A DNA stretch of 64,000 nucleotides from Balneolaceae bacterium (GTDB lineage Bacteria; Bacteroidota; Rhodothermia; Balneolales; Balneolaceae). The DNA lies in the NCBI GenBank assembly GCA_007693745.1, contig REDA01000006.1, positions 1 to 64,000 of the forward strand, written 5' to 3'. This document shows positions 53,341-63,030 of the stretch, in pieces. Under the pieces are notes generated by a model. That model was not told where the DNA came from. It saw only the letters and a list, made by a program, of their open reading frames with translations, and ran no database searches. A program made the position numbers and the translations under genes. The first letter of the stretch is position 1. Each line of letters begins with the position of its first letter.

Positions 53341-54034
53341 AGTTGCGTGATCCAAATATGGCGGTGCCCACGCGCAGCATGGTAGATCCCTCTTCCACCG
53401 CGACTTCCAGATCATTTGTCATTCCCATGGAAAGGTGTTTCAGGTTCACGGAACCTTCGTTCATGAAAAGGTGCTCATCCCTTAAACTGCGAAGGATTCG
53501 GAATTCGGGCCGTACCTTCTCCGGGTCGTCCGTGAATGTGGCCATTCCCATCAGTCCCAGTACCCGCAGGTGTTTCATTTGCTGAGCCTGCTTCAGCAGC
53601 CCGGGCAGCTCCTCCGGTTCACAGCCGCTCTTCTGGTCTTCCTGACTGATATTCACCTGTATCAGGGTATTGATCACTCTTCCGGCCTCCAAAGCGCGCC
53701 TGTCGATTTCCACGAGTGCTTTGGATTTATGAACCGACTGAATCCAGTTCACCCTGTGAGCCATATACTTAATCTTGTTTGTCTGCAGTGTGCCGATAAA
53801 GTGCCATTGGACGGCCGGGTCGTTCAGCGTTTCAAATCGCTTCGTCAGGGCTTGCACCCTGTTTTCCCCAAAGTGAACTTGTCCGGCATCCATGAGAGCA
53901 CGCACATCCTCGTCCGGTTTGGTTTTACTCACTGCAATCAGGGAGATCTCTTCCGGATTTCTGTTGCAGTTCCGGCAAGCGGCTTTGATTCTGCCGTTTA
54001 GAAGTGTAAATCGATCCTGAATGGTGCGGGACAT
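53333..54034 (-). CDS. YggS-family pyridoxal-phosphate homeostasis protein
   Basis: PLP-binding barrel protein without known catalytic activity that keeps free PLP and amino-acid pools balanced. 233 residues. The PLP lysine is Lys37 in LIAVSKTKP. Other family blocks: VHFGENRVQ, WHFIGTLQTNK, QVNISQEDQKSG, LMGMATF and LSMGMTNDLEVAVEEGSTMLRVGTAIFG (key words only). It is the first gene of the minus-strand block. Confidence 0.95.
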   Translation of the reverse strand: MSRTIQDRFTLLNGRIKAACRNCNRNPEEISLIAVSKTKPDEDVRALMDAGQVHFGENRVQALTKRFETLNDPAVQWHFIGTLQTNKIKYMAHRVNWIQSVHKSKALVEIDRRALEAGRVINTLIQVNISQEDQKSGCEPEELPGLLKQAQQMKHLRVLGLMGMATFTDDPEKVRPEFRILRSLRDEHLFMNEGSVNLKHLSMGMTNDLEVAVEEGSTMLRVGTAIFGSRNYG

Positions 54035-54378
54035 AGGCCGTTTGAAGGTGGTTGGTTATCGGATATACAAAGGTAACGTTATCGGGGCATCAATTCATTC
54101 AAAGCCCCCTAAGAATAAGAGAGAGATCTCTGCTGACCGGAAGGTTCTTCTGATTCACATGAGAAGCGGGCGGTGTTGACGGTTGTGTCAAAAAAAGCAG
54201 GTAATTAAATTATCCACATTCATGCTTTTAACGGAACAAAATCATTCGTATTTTTTAACTCTGTAAAATAAAATATGGTTGCATATAGTCATTTACTACA
54301 TCATAAGTCCTCCGGGGGCACCGCGCCTGCCCTCACAGTCAAAAGGTTCTGTCTGACGAAAGCGGGGGGAAAACAGAC
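54035..54378. other. Divergent intergenic region between yggS and the Nif3-like gene
   Basis: 344 bp holding presumably two promoters. It has an A/T-rich centre (54190-54300) and a short GGGGC/GCCCC inverted repeat near 54085-54110. No gene-like frame, terminator or known RNA motif was found. Confidence 0.4.
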
Positions 54379-55422
54379 TTGAGCATACAGGTTTGTCATA
54401 TAACCGACTTTATACATCAATGGGCACCTCCCGGTATAAAGATGAATTATGACAATGTCGGACTGCTTGTGGGAGATCCTTCAGCAACGGTAAAAAGTGT
54501 TCTGGTCTGTCTGGATGTAACGGAACAGGTTGTAGAGGAAGCGATTGAAAAGAAGTGCGGGCTTATTGTTTCTCATCATCCGCTCATTTTCAAGAAGCTG
54601 GCAGCGATCAATCCGACCCATGAGCAGGGCAGAATTATCTACAAGCTCATCAAAAACGGCATTTCACTTCTCTCTGCGCACACCAATCTGGATGCAGCCC
54701 TGGATGGCGTCTCTTTTATACTCGCCAATCATCTCGGGCTGGACAATCTGGAGTTTCTTGACAAATCCTACAATGTAAGCCGCAAGATTGCCCTGACAAC
54801 GGATCATGAAGATACACAGGATGTGCTCAAGCTTCTGAATTACCACTCTGCAGAGGAGGCTCATTTTTTTGAAGTAAGCGGCCGCAAGAAAGGATACAAG
54901 CATTTTGAGGCATTAATCGACAGCCATAATGTGGCGCCTCTGAGACGGGCTCTGGAAAAAGAAGGATGGCTCAAGAAAGGGACAATTCAGGAGTCGGAGC
55001 TCACCAATCCAACCAACAATTTTGGCCTGGGGGTTCTTGGAACCTATCCGGAAAACGGTATTGCAAAAGAGGAATTTCTGCATCTCGTAAGCAGAGCCCT
55101 CGATGTACCCTCGCTTCGCTATTCCGGTCATGCAGAGCGAATTAAAAAAGTAGCGGTTTGCGGCGGCGCAGGGTCCATGCTCAAGGAGCATGCCATCCGG
55201 GCCGGTGCCGATGCATTTGTTACGGCAGACATCAGGTACCACGACTTTTTTACCGAGAAACTGAATTTTATGATGATTGATGCCGGTCATTTTGAAACCG
55301 AATTTCCCGTTGTGGAAGCCATACGAAAAGAGATCGCTGAAGCATTCGACCAGCTCAACGTTGAGACGGCTGAAACAGTGACCAATCCGGTTCGAACCTA
55401 CATCACAGACTTTAAAAAATAG
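54379..55422 (+). CDS. Nif3-like dinuclear metal-centre protein
   Basis: 347 residues of the NIF3/DUF34 family, toroidal hexamers with a two-metal site; their reaction is unproven, though GTP cyclohydrolase-like chemistry has been suggested. The start is a TTG at 54379, chosen because MSIQVCHITDFIHQWAPPG lines up with the usual N-terminus and a GGGGGGA stretch precedes it. Metal ligands are visible in IVSHHPLIF (His pair), LLSAHTNLDAA, and the C-terminal DAGHFETE. The middle insert (PII-like) is the long form of the family. The next gene starts 28 bp later. Confidence 0.92.
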   Translation: MSIQVCHITDFIHQWAPPGIKMNYDNVGLLVGDPSATVKSVLVCLDVTEQVVEEAIEKKCGLIVSHHPLIFKKLAAINPTHEQGRIIYKLIKNGISLLSAHTNLDAALDGVSFILANHLGLDNLEFLDKSYNVSRKIALTTDHEDTQDVLKLLNYHSAEEAHFFEVSGRKKGYKHFEALIDSHNVAPLRRALEKEGWLKKGTIQESELTNPTNNFGLGVLGTYPENGIAKEEFLHLVSRALDVPSLRYSGHAERIKKVAVCGGAGSMLKEHAIRAGADAFVTADIRYHDFFTEKLNFMMIDAGHFETEFPVVEAIRKEIAEAFDQLNVETAETVTNPVRTYITDFKK

Positions 55423-55450
55423 AAATCACTAATTCTTGTCCTTCAATACT

Positions 55451-56185
55451 ATGCAAGAGGTACTTCAACAACTCGCCAATCTTCAGTACATAGACAGCAG
55501 AATCGATGAAATTCGCCAGCTCAGGGGAGATTTGCCCGAGGAGGTTCTGGATATTGAAACCAACATGAATCGATTTGAATCCAGGATCCGGCAGCTTGAG
55601 GAGGAGAAAGAGTCGCTCGCAGCGGAAAAAGGAAGGTTGCGCCTTGAAATTGAGACGTCGCTGGATAAAATCAAGAAATATGAAGAGCAGCAGCTCACGG
55701 TGAGAAATAACCGGGAGTATGATGCACTGACCAAGGAGATTGAGGCTCAGAAGCTTTTTGCGGAAACGTCGGAGCGGAGAATTGAGGAGATCGGGATTCG
55801 GCAGGAGGAGGTGGAAACGGATCTTGTGCTGAAAAATGAGAACCTGACCGAAACGAAAGAGCTTCACTCACAGAAAAAGATAAATCTCGACAGCGTTATA
55901 GAGAGCACGAAAACGGAGGAGGATAAGTTGCTTGAAAAGCGCAAAGAGCTTGAAAAAGAACTGGACACCCGGTTTGTGAGGAGTTATAACCGGCTTCGGG
56001 AAGGCCTGACCAATGGCATCGCTGTGGTACCCATGGAGAGAGGTGCCGCTTTGGGGATGTCCCTTCCCCCGCAGACACAGGTAGAGGTGCGCCGTAAAAA
56101 CAAAGTGATCATTGATGAGCACAGCGGCCGGATTGTTATTGATCCCACCTTTTTTGCAGAGGCAAGAAAACAGCTCAAGCTCTGA
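55451..56185 (+). CDS. Coiled-coil protein of the C4 zinc-ribbon (DUF164) family, cysteines lost
   Basis: 244 residues from the ATG at 55451 (MQEVLQQLANLQ); a TTG five codons upstream is an alternative. Residues about 5-170 form a long antiparallel coiled coil. The C-terminal 50 residues correspond to the family's zinc ribbon but all four zinc cysteines are replaced: where GACGGC is expected it reads GAALGM (Ala200, Met203), and where CEHCGR is expected it reads DEHSGR (Asp222, Ser225). The fold may persist without metal. It follows the Nif3-like gene, a frequent neighbour in this group, and precedes rnpB. Confidence 0.9.
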   Translation: MQEVLQQLANLQYIDSRIDEIRQLRGDLPEEVLDIETNMNRFESRIRQLEEEKESLAAEKGRLRLEIETSLDKIKKYEEQQLTVRNNREYDALTKEIEAQKLFAETSERRIEEIGIRQEEVETDLVLKNENLTETKELHSQKKINLDSVIESTKTEEDKLLEKRKELEKELDTRFVRSYNRLREGLTNGIAVVPMERGAALGMSLPPQTQVEVRRKNKVIIDEHSGRIVIDPTFFAEARKQLKL

Positions 56186-56233
56186 TAAGATCAGGAAAGA
56201 CTATTTCATCCGTTAATTCGTTATCTTTTCGAT

Positions 56234-56604
56234 GCAGAGGTTTTGGGTAATCGCCGCCTGATCATTCAGGGGGAGGAAAGTCCGAACACCGACGGGTACC
56301 GTGCTTCCTAACAGGAAGGGCTCTTCGTATTAAGGAGGGTACAGACAGTGCCACAGAAAACAGACCGCCCCGCCATGCGGGGTAAGGGTGAAAAGGTGAG
56401 GTAAGAGCTCACCGTCCCGGACGGCGACGACCGGGTGCAGGGTAAACCTCACGGGGTGCAAGTTCATGCAGGTTGTGTGCCACACGTCACTATACAACCG
56501 GGTAGAACGCTCAGATCTCAGTGGCAACATTGAGACCAGATAAATGATTACCCTCTCCGCCTTTAAGGCAGAGAGACAGAATTCGGCTTACAGAAACCTC
56601 TGCA
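56234..56604 (+). ncRNA. rnpB: RNase P RNA (class A)
   Basis: Catalytic RNA that matures tRNA 5' ends. The P1 helix closes the ends: GCAGAGGTTT (56234-56243) pairs with AAACCTCTGC (56595-56604). The universally conserved 5' core GAGGAAAGTCCGAACACC and the 3' core ACAGAATTCGGCTTACAG are present, as is the internal AGGGTGAAAAGGTGAGGTAAGAGCTCACC-type P10/P11 region (given in part). About 370 nt is normal for a bacterial type-A RNA. Confidence 0.97.
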
Positions 56605-56901
56605 ACTATTTGGTAAGGCGCCCTGAAAAATCAGGATTTAGAATTGAGTTTATTGATATGATCGTCATGAAGACTCAGATTTATGAATCTGCAGAAGCTT
56701 TTCACTGAAAGCATCGCAGCAGACGATTTAAAAGTATTTTCCAAAGCGCCCTCGTTATGGTTCGTTGCATGAACACGATCTCTCTTTTGCATTTGGCCTT
56801 CAAATGCCCGACTTTTTCATGAAAATGGATGCATACATTTTTCCATACGATCTGATCGGTCAGATTGTTCTTAATTCAAATATTCATACAAATTTTACAG
56901 A
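56605..56901. other. Intergenic region between rnpB and the DUF4168 gene
   Basis: 297 bp with no gene-like frame. The last 60 bp before the next ATG are A/T-rich and probably hold its promoter. A clear terminator for rnpB was not found. Confidence 0.35.
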
Positions 56902-57402
56902 ATGAAATTTATTCAGATAGCCACACTACAAACTATATTCTTACTTCTTTTTACCGCTTCAGCATTTTCTCAAATTGGTTTTCCGCAAAACAACGATCTG
57001 ATCACCAGTGCAGATGTGAGTGATGAAGAGCTCTCCCTGCTTGTAAAAACCATCTATGAACTGGAGCCCATTCAGATAGAAGCGCAGGAAAAAATGCTGG
57101 TAGCCATTGAAGCTGAAGAGATAACCGTTGAGAGATTTCAGCAGATGATGATGGCAAGCCAGAATCCCCAAATGGCGGATCAGGTAAACATTACGGAAGA
57201 GGAGATGGAGAAACTTGTGGCAATTCAGCCGGCACTTATGGAGATTCAGGGGGATGCGGATCGCAAGATGTCGGAAAAGATTGAAGAGAACGGGTTTACC
57301 ATGGAGCGTTACAGGGGGATCGTTATGGGCGCACAGCAGGACCCGGAACTGATGGCACGCATTGAAACGGAACTCGATCTGCAGGAAGAAGGGCAAGAGT
57401 AA
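56902..57402 (+). CDS. Exported DUF4168-domain protein
   Basis: 166 residues with a signal peptide (FLLLFTASAFSQIG). The mature part has two similar helical segments, roughly residues 35-90 and 95-155, each containing an IEAEEITVERFQQMM- or IEENGFTMERYRGIV-type block, typical of DUF4168. The family is periplasmic and uncharacterised. It stands alone between rnpB and hflK. Confidence 0.85.
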   Translation: MKFIQIATLQTIFLLLFTASAFSQIGFPQNNDLITSADVSDEELSLLVKTIYELEPIQIEAQEKMLVAIEAEEITVERFQQMMMASQNPQMADQVNITEEEMEKLVAIQPALMEIQGDADRKMSEKIEENGFTMERYRGIVMGAQQDPELMARIETELDLQEEGQE

Positions 57403-57584
57403 CGCAAATCACAACAGCAGAGCAAAATCTGCGATGCTGATACCGTTCATGGTGCCGGGCAGCTCTGTTAAGAGCTCACTCCTTCCCTTCGCTTCTAAAT
57501 CAGCAGCTCCCAGAGAGAAATGAGGCTTTTTGAATGGCCGCGGGAATCGGTACATTGCATCTTTATTAAAATAAAAACAGTGAT

Positions 57585-58595
57585 ATGTCTGAATTTAAGG
57601 ATGCGTTTGAGGGGATGGAGATTCCCGAACAGTTAAAAGGCCTGTTGGGGAATATAAAACTGATTATTGGCGGTATTGCCGGGGTCATTTTTCTTTTTTC
57701 GTCACTCTATACCGTAGAGCCTGAAGAGGTGGGTGTAGTACAGCGTTTTGGTGAGTATGTACGAACTGCTGAACCCGGGCTCAACTTTAAAATTCCACTG
57801 ATGGAAACAGCCAGAATTGTTCCGGTTGAACGCCAGCTAAAGCAGGAGTTCGGCTACAGAACAGTTCAATCCGGAATTCAGTCACAGTACCGAAAAGCAG
57901 GTTTTCAGGATGAATCGCTTATGCTTACAGGCGATCTGAATCTTGCGGATGTGGAGTGGGTAGTTCAGTATCGTATATCCGATCCCTACAATTACCTTTT
58001 TAAAGTCCGAAATCCTGAAAAAACACTCCGCGATATGTCAGAAGCAGCCATGCGGCAGGTGGTGGGGAATCGTACGGTAAATGAAGTACTTACCATTGGT
58101 CGGGCAGCCGTTGCACTTAGGGTTCAGGAAATACTTCAGGAGCTGAATATTGAGTATGAAACCGGTGTGCGAATCGAGCAGGTTGTACTGCAGGATTTAA
58201 ATCCGCCGGATCCGGTAAAACCCTCTTTTAATGCGGTTAACGAAGCGCAGCAGCAACGAGAAACGCTTATTAATCAGGCGAGATCCGATTACAATCGTGT
58301 GATTCCGCGGGCAAGAGGCCAGGCTCTGCAGACCATCCAGCAGGCAGAGGGCTATGCCATCAATCGCACAAATACTGCACTGGGTGAAGTTGCGGCTTTT
58401 AATGCCGTGCATCTGGAATACCTGAGGGCACCCGAAATTACAAAAAGAAGGATCTACTATGAAACGATGCAGGATCTGCTTCCCAGGCTAGGGAATAAAG
58501 TGATCACCGATCAGGATGGTACAAATGTGCTGCCGCTGCTCCAGATGCAAATGAATAGCACAAATCCGGCAACACAAAATCAAACAGGTAATTAG
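57585..58595 (+). CDS. hflK: FtsH protease modulator HflK
   Basis: One half of the HflK-HflC complex, an SPFH-domain cage that encloses the membrane protease FtsH. 336 residues: short cytoplasmic start, one membrane helix (IIGGIAGVIFLFSSLYTV), then the SPFH domain with VEPEEVGVVQRFGEYVRTAE, VEWVVQYRISDPYNYLFKVR and the coiled coil with NEAQQQRETLINQARSDYNR. The C-terminal Met/Gln-rich tail is usual. hflC begins at the next base after its stop. Confidence 0.93.
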   Translation: MSEFKDAFEGMEIPEQLKGLLGNIKLIIGGIAGVIFLFSSLYTVEPEEVGVVQRFGEYVRTAEPGLNFKIPLMETARIVPVERQLKQEFGYRTVQSGIQSQYRKAGFQDESLMLTGDLNLADVEWVVQYRISDPYNYLFKVRNPEKTLRDMSEAAMRQVVGNRTVNEVLTIGRAAVALRVQEILQELNIEYETGVRIEQVVLQDLNPPDPVKPSFNAVNEAQQQRETLINQARSDYNRVIPRARGQALQTIQQAEGYAINRTNTALGEVAAFNAVHLEYLRAPEITKRRIYYETMQDLLPRLGNKVITDQDGTNVLPLLQMQMNSTNPATQNQTGN

Positions 58596-59549
58596 GTGAA
58601 ACAGATGGATAAAAAACAGACACTTCTTATTGCTGTATCCGTGATAGCTGCCTTTGTGGTTTTAAACAGTTTCTATACGGTTGATGAAACAGAGCAGGTC
58701 ATTCTCACTCAGTTTGGTGCGCCGGTGGGAGAAGCTGTTACCGACGCAGGTCTCAAGATGAAGATACCCTTTATTCAGAAGGTAAATCGTTTTGACAAAC
58801 GGTTTCTGGAGTGGGACGGGGATCAAAATCAGGTACCCACAAGGGATAAAAAATTCATTTTTGTGGACTCGTATGCCCGGTGGCATATCACCGATCCCCT
58901 TCAGTTTTTCCGTCGTCTCAGGGATGAACGCGGGGCACAATCCAGGCTGGATGATATTCTCGATGGTGAAACCCGTAATGCCGTCGCTTCGCACGATCTG
59001 GCGGAGCTGGTAAGAACATCAAACCGTGAGCCGGACATGGATGCCGATCTCTTTGATGTGATTGAAGATTCCCTCGAAACCATTTATGTAGGGCGTATCG
59101 CCATACAGGATATCGTACTTGAACTGGCCAATGAGCGGGCATCTGACCTCGGTATTGCCATACTCGATTTTCGCTTTAAGCGAATCAACTATGTGGAGGA
59201 TGTGCGCCTCACGGTGTACGACCGGATGATCAGTGAGCGTAATAAAATTGCCGATCTCTTCCGTTCGGAAGGGCAGGGTGAAGCCTCACGGATTGAAGGT
59301 GAAAAGGAGCGTGAATTGCTTGAGATTCAGTCAGAAGCATTCCGTCAGGCACGTGAAATACGCGGAGGCGGGGATGCCAGGGCTGCAGCGATCTATAATG
59401 AAGCGTATAACCGAAACGCATCCACCCGTGAATTCTATGATTTCATGAAGGCGATGGAGGCCTACGCCAATTCATTTGATGAAAATACATCGCTCTTTTT
59501 AACCACAGACAGTGAGTTCTTCAAATACCTGAAAAGTATTGAGCCGTAG
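58596..59549 (+). CDS. hflC: FtsH protease modulator HflC
   Basis: Partner of HflK. 317 residues from a GTG directly after the hflK stop; an ATG three codons later (58605) is equally possible. Membrane helix LLIAVSVIAAFVVLNSFY, then the SPFH domain with VDETEQVILTQFGAPVGE, FVDSYARWHITDPLQFF and ALDFRFKRINY-like text (ILDFRFKRINYVEDVRLTVY), and the coiled-coil RSEGQGEASRIEGEKERELL. No ftsH gene is in the window. Confidence 0.94.
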   Translation: MKQMDKKQTLLIAVSVIAAFVVLNSFYTVDETEQVILTQFGAPVGEAVTDAGLKMKIPFIQKVNRFDKRFLEWDGDQNQVPTRDKKFIFVDSYARWHITDPLQFFRRLRDERGAQSRLDDILDGETRNAVASHDLAELVRTSNREPDMDADLFDVIEDSLETIYVGRIAIQDIVLELANERASDLGIAILDFRFKRINYVEDVRLTVYDRMISERNKIADLFRSEGQGEASRIEGEKERELLEIQSEAFRQAREIRGGGDARAAAIYNEAYNRNASTREFYDFMKAMEAYANSFDENTSLFLTTDSEFFKYLKSIEP

Positions 59550-59626
59550 AGCAGGAAACAGCAGGGTTTTGGGGCCAAAGAGCGCACAAGACGAAACCAG
59601 TGATCTGATTTCAGGGGAACAGTAAA

Positions 59627-60121
59627 TCAAAGATTCACACTGTAGCTTCCCTTGACGCGACGGTCGATCTCCCGGCGCGCATCCTGCTCTTTGATATCTT
59701 CGCGCTTATCAAATTTTTTCTTACCCCTGGCCAGTCCGATCAGGATCTTCACCCTGCCGCCTTTGAAATAGAGCTTCAGGGGTACGAGGGTGAATCCCTT
59801 CTGACTGATCCGCTTATCCATTTCCCGGATCTCTTTTCGGTTGAGAAGCAGTTTTCGTTCACGCCGCTCTTCATGGTTGTGGTAGGAGCCAAACTCGTAG
59901 GGTTTGATATACATATTTACGAGCCATACTTCACCGAGTTTGATCTGGGCGTAGGACTCCTGAAGACTCGCCTTGCCATCCCGGATCGATTTTACTTCCG
60001 TCCCTTTCAGAACAATCCCTGCCTCATACGTTTCATCGATGTGGAAATCGTGCCGCGCCTTTCGGTTTTCGATTTTAGGCGGGGCTTTTTTAACGGGTTG
60101 CGATTCTTTCTTTTTGGTCAA
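59627..60121 (-). CDS. smpB: SsrA-binding protein SmpB
   Basis: Escorts tmRNA to stalled ribosomes. 164 residues; N-terminal Lys/Pro-rich extension, then the OB-fold: NRKARHDFHIDETYEAGIVL, GTEVKSIRDGKASLQESYA, and the C-terminal KKFDKREDIKEQDARREIDR tail that enters the decoding site. It is the last gene of the operon that starts with arcA. The ssrA gene itself was not found. Confidence 0.97.
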   Translation of the reverse strand: MTKKKESQPVKKAPPKIENRKARHDFHIDETYEAGIVLKGTEVKSIRDGKASLQESYAQIKLGEVWLVNMYIKPYEFGSYHNHEERRERKLLLNRKEIREMDKRISQKGFTLVPLKLYFKGGRVKILIGLARGKKKFDKREDIKEQDARREIDRRVKGSYSVNL

Positions 60122-60135
60122 AGCAGGGGTGTTAA

Positions 60136-60567
60136 TTACAATCCAAAACCCAATTCACGAAGCTGTTTCATCACTTCGGGATCCGGTGATCTGCCGGGTA
60201 TCATCTCATAAATGGAGAGGATCTGGCCGATCTGTTCAGCAGCTACAATATTATTTGGATTCAGTTTCAGTACCTCGGCAAAATGGATCAGGGCATTGTT
60301 CATTCTTGTCCGCATTTCAGTCTGATCGAAGGTATTCATGCTGTAGAGAGCATAATTGAGATGCGTTTTCTCAAGTGCAAGGCGGATGCCGGGATCTTCA
60401 CGATCCTCTCCGGCAAGAAGAGAGAGGGCCTGTTCGTACCGGTTCTGGTCGATCAGAAGATCCACCTGTACGGATAGCGGTAAATCGGGATCCGGCAGAG
60501 CCTCGTTGTCGGAGCTGCAGGCAATTCCTGAGAGAAGAAGGAGCGTAATTATAAGGAGATGCTTCAT
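60136..60567 (-). CDS. Small helical-repeat lipoprotein
   Basis: 143 residues; lipoprotein signal with lipobox LSGIAC (MKHLLIITLLLLSGIACSS). The remainder is helical with TPR-like spacing (QVDLLIDQNRYEQALSLLAG and NALIHFAEVLKLNPNNIVAA). Probably an outer-membrane-anchored protein. It sits 14 bp from smpB and 14 bp from the M50 peptidase gene, within the operon. Function unknown. Confidence 0.85.
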   Translation of the reverse strand: MKHLLIITLLLLSGIACSSDNEALPDPDLPLSVQVDLLIDQNRYEQALSLLAGEDREDPGIRLALEKTHLNYALYSMNTFDQTEMRTRMNNALIHFAEVLKLNPNNIVAAEQIGQILSIYEMIPGRSPDPEVMKQLRELGFGL

Positions 60568-60581
60568 AGCTTTTATATGGT

Positions 60582-61781
60582 TTAACTGATAAAGTAGATT
60601 GGATTCGGACTGATACAGAGAATAAAGACCACCATGCTGACCCAGCCCAGTTTTCGCCTGGCCGGACTCAGTGTTCGTTCATAGAGCACAGGCGGATGTT
60701 CTATTTTAACAAAAAATACGATAAAGAAACTCCAGAAAACCCAGATCATGGAACCTGTTTTTTCAATACCTGAACCAAACATCAGCGTGAGGGCAGCAAT
60801 GCCAAGGGCGAATGTCCATACCGGAGCGATCCATCGCAGATCGGATCTGTACCCCTTTTGAAGAAGAAACATAGCAACGATTCCCCAGAGAAGAAATGCA
60901 CTGAATCCCGGAATCGGAAGCCAGTCCTGTGTGAGTGAAAAAAGCATCGGGATCGCTTCCGTTCCGGCCAGTGTCAGAATGCCGCCAAAGGCAAGCCGTG
61001 CAACCCGTTGGTGTTTTCTGTAGCCGATCAGAGAATAGAGGATGTGTCCGCCATCGAGCTGCCCGACCGGAGTGAGGTTCAAAGCCGTAAAAAAGAGCCC
61101 GAGCCATCCTGCAAAAAGAAAAGGATAGTGGTACATCTCGTACATCGGGGGCACATGATCAAAAAAAGAGGCCAGAAAAGCGTAGAGCAAAGTATTCCCC
61201 AGAAAGATGGTTTCACTGTTTTCCGGCGCTTCCGGGGGAGTATCCGGAAAACGGCCGGTCTCTTCAACGACGCTCGCGATATGCTCATGACCCGCAAAAT
61301 TTTCGATAAAAGAGGGATCCGGCAGTGTGGCAAATCCGTAGAGCAGAATGATAAACGACACGATAAATCCTGCCACTGGTCCGGCAATACCGATATCAAA
61401 AAGAGACCGTGTATCGCGTATTCGTTCTTCAATGCGGATCACTGCACCGAGTGTGCCGATTCCAAACGGGACAGGAATAAAATAAGGAAGAGAGACCCTC
61501 ACCTTATGATAAACCGCGGCAAAATAGTGGCCAAATTCATGTGTTGCCAAAAAGGCCAGCAACAGTGTGGCAAAGAGAGCTCCCTGAGGCCACATTTCCC
61601 AGTATGTTTCTGCGTTTGCAGTGTGACCCACCCACATAATCCCAACAAATGTCACGGAGATGAAAGTCACTATAAAAAAAAGAAGATGCTTCAATGCCTG
61701 CCGGGGAGTCACGCGGTTTTTACGCGGGGGCTCTTCGGGAGGTGGAAGCTTTGAAATAGAGTCGTTTTCGGGGTAAGGCAA
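60582..61781 (-). CDS. M50-family site-2 membrane metalloprotease
   Basis: Intramembrane zinc protease, 399 residues, eight or so membrane helices. The zinc motif HEFGH is at residues 81-85 (ATHEFGHYFAA), and the third ligand lies in LTPVGQLDGGHIL. IPVPFGIGTLGAVIRI is also typical. There is no PDZ domain, so it differs from RseP and fits the PDZ-less group. The substrate is unknown. It follows arcA by 19 bp. Confidence 0.93.
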   Translation of the reverse strand: MPYPENDSISKLPPPEEPPRKNRVTPRQALKHLLFFIVTFISVTFVGIMWVGHTANAETYWEMWPQGALFATLLLAFLATHEFGHYFAAVYHKVRVSLPYFIPVPFGIGTLGAVIRIEERIRDTRSLFDIGIAGPVAGFIVSFIILLYGFATLPDPSFIENFAGHEHIASVVEETGRFPDTPPEAPENSETIFLGNTLLYAFLASFFDHVPPMYEMYHYPFLFAGWLGLFFTALNLTPVGQLDGGHILYSLIGYRKHQRVARLAFGGILTLAGTEAIPMLFSLTQDWLPIPGFSAFLLWGIVAMFLLQKGYRSDLRWIAPVWTFALGIAALTLMFGSGIEKTGSMIWVFWSFFIVFFVKIEHPPVLYERTLSPARRKLGWVSMVVFILCISPNPIYFIS

Positions 61782-61800
61782 GGCAGCGGAAAATTGTGAT

Positions 61801-63030
61801 TTAGGAATGAACAGGGTTTCTGAGCAGCGGAAGAGTCATGCAGCGTGCACCGCCGCGCCCGCGGCAGAGTTCGTGTCCTTCGAAACTGATGGCAATTTTT
61901 TTCTTCTTTTTCGGGTCGAGCCCGGTTCCGGCATACTCCTCAACAAACTCATACTGGGTCATGTGTGTATAGCCGTGATCCACCATAGTTTCAAATGTGC
62001 GGGTATTTCTTCCGTAACCGATTACCACCCCCGGAGCCAGTGCAAAAAGATTGGCGCCGTCTGTCCACTGTTCGCGGTACTGACTGATCTCATCCTCCCC
62101 TCCACATTTCATGAAGGTGAAACGGTTACCTGTGAGCTCTTCGAGAGCCCCTTTGAGAGTATGACACTGCCGGCTCTGCACATGGTCGCCTCCCCCGAAC
62201 AGATGAACCACATTATCCGTCTGATCCATGATGGCAGGAGGAAACGCAACGCACTCATTCTCGTCCGTAAAGGTAAAAATGGTATCCAGATGCATGGATG
62301 ACCGCTGCTTGGGAATATCCACAGCAAGGATATGTTCAATCCCATGATGTATGAGCTTTCCGGCTACATTCATAAGTCCGCTGAAGGAAGTTCGTTCACT
62401 CATACCGATGAGAACCAGATTGTGTCCGGCAACCAGCACATCCCCACCCTCAATAGACTGTTTTTTCCCGATGGAGATAATCTGATTGCGAACCGGTTCG
62501 AAAAGAGGATGATACTTCACAAGAATCCGGATCAGCAGAAACTCCCTGGAGCGGGCATGTTTAGCTGCCCGGGAGAGGATAATGCCATCACCCACGACCG
62601 CTGCCAGATCCCGGGTAAAGAGAAGGTTCGGGGCGGGATGCAGGTTGAACGTACCCTCAAGGGTGCCCTCCACGATAAAGCGCAGCAGTTTGGAGGGTTC
62701 AAGATCCAGAAGCTGATCCTTGATTGCATGGATATTTTCAAAAGGAAATTCGGAAATCATCATTTCCACGAATTCATGTCTTGCATCAGCCTGTTGAAAT
62801 GCCTCCAGTGCCAGATCCACAATTTCAAGAACCTGACCGTCGGCAGGCATTGCCGCCCGGAAAACCCTGAGCATCTCCAGATGCTCTGTACGGGCGTCAT
62901 TTTCAAAGATGATATCATCAAAAAGGAGATCTTCCTTGATTGCCGGATTGACCAGGGAGACTTCCCTGCCCGGTGTGTGGACAAGCACTGTTTTGAGGAG
63001 GCCGGTTTCGGATGAAATGTGTATCGCCAT
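61801..63030 (-). CDS. arcA: Arginine deiminase
   Basis: Hydrolyses arginine to citrulline and ammonia. The start at 63030 (MAIHISSETGLLKTVLVHTP) matches the family's N-terminus; the frame continues 78 codons upstream into unlike sequence and is trimmed. Catalytic features: FTRDLAAVVGDG, SIEGGDVLVAG with Glu and Asp, MHLDTIFTF with the catalytic His, and the nucleophile Cys397 in GRGGARCMTLPLLR. 409 residues is normal. No carbamate kinase or antiporter is adjacent, so the complete ADI pathway is not shown here. First gene of the arcA - M50 - lipoprotein - smpB run. Confidence 0.94.
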   Translation of the reverse strand: MAIHISSETGLLKTVLVHTPGREVSLVNPAIKEDLLFDDIIFENDARTEHLEMLRVFRAAMPADGQVLEIVDLALEAFQQADARHEFVEMMISEFPFENIHAIKDQLLDLEPSKLLRFIVEGTLEGTFNLHPAPNLLFTRDLAAVVGDGIILSRAAKHARSREFLLIRILVKYHPLFEPVRNQIISIGKKQSIEGGDVLVAGHNLVLIGMSERTSFSGLMNVAGKLIHHGIEHILAVDIPKQRSSMHLDTIFTFTDENECVAFPPAIMDQTDNVVHLFGGGDHVQSRQCHTLKGALEELTGNRFTFMKCGGEDEISQYREQWTDGANLFALAPGVVIGYGRNTRTFETMVDHGYTHMTQYEFVEEYAGTGLDPKKKKKIAISFEGHELCRGRGGARCMTLPLLRNPVHS

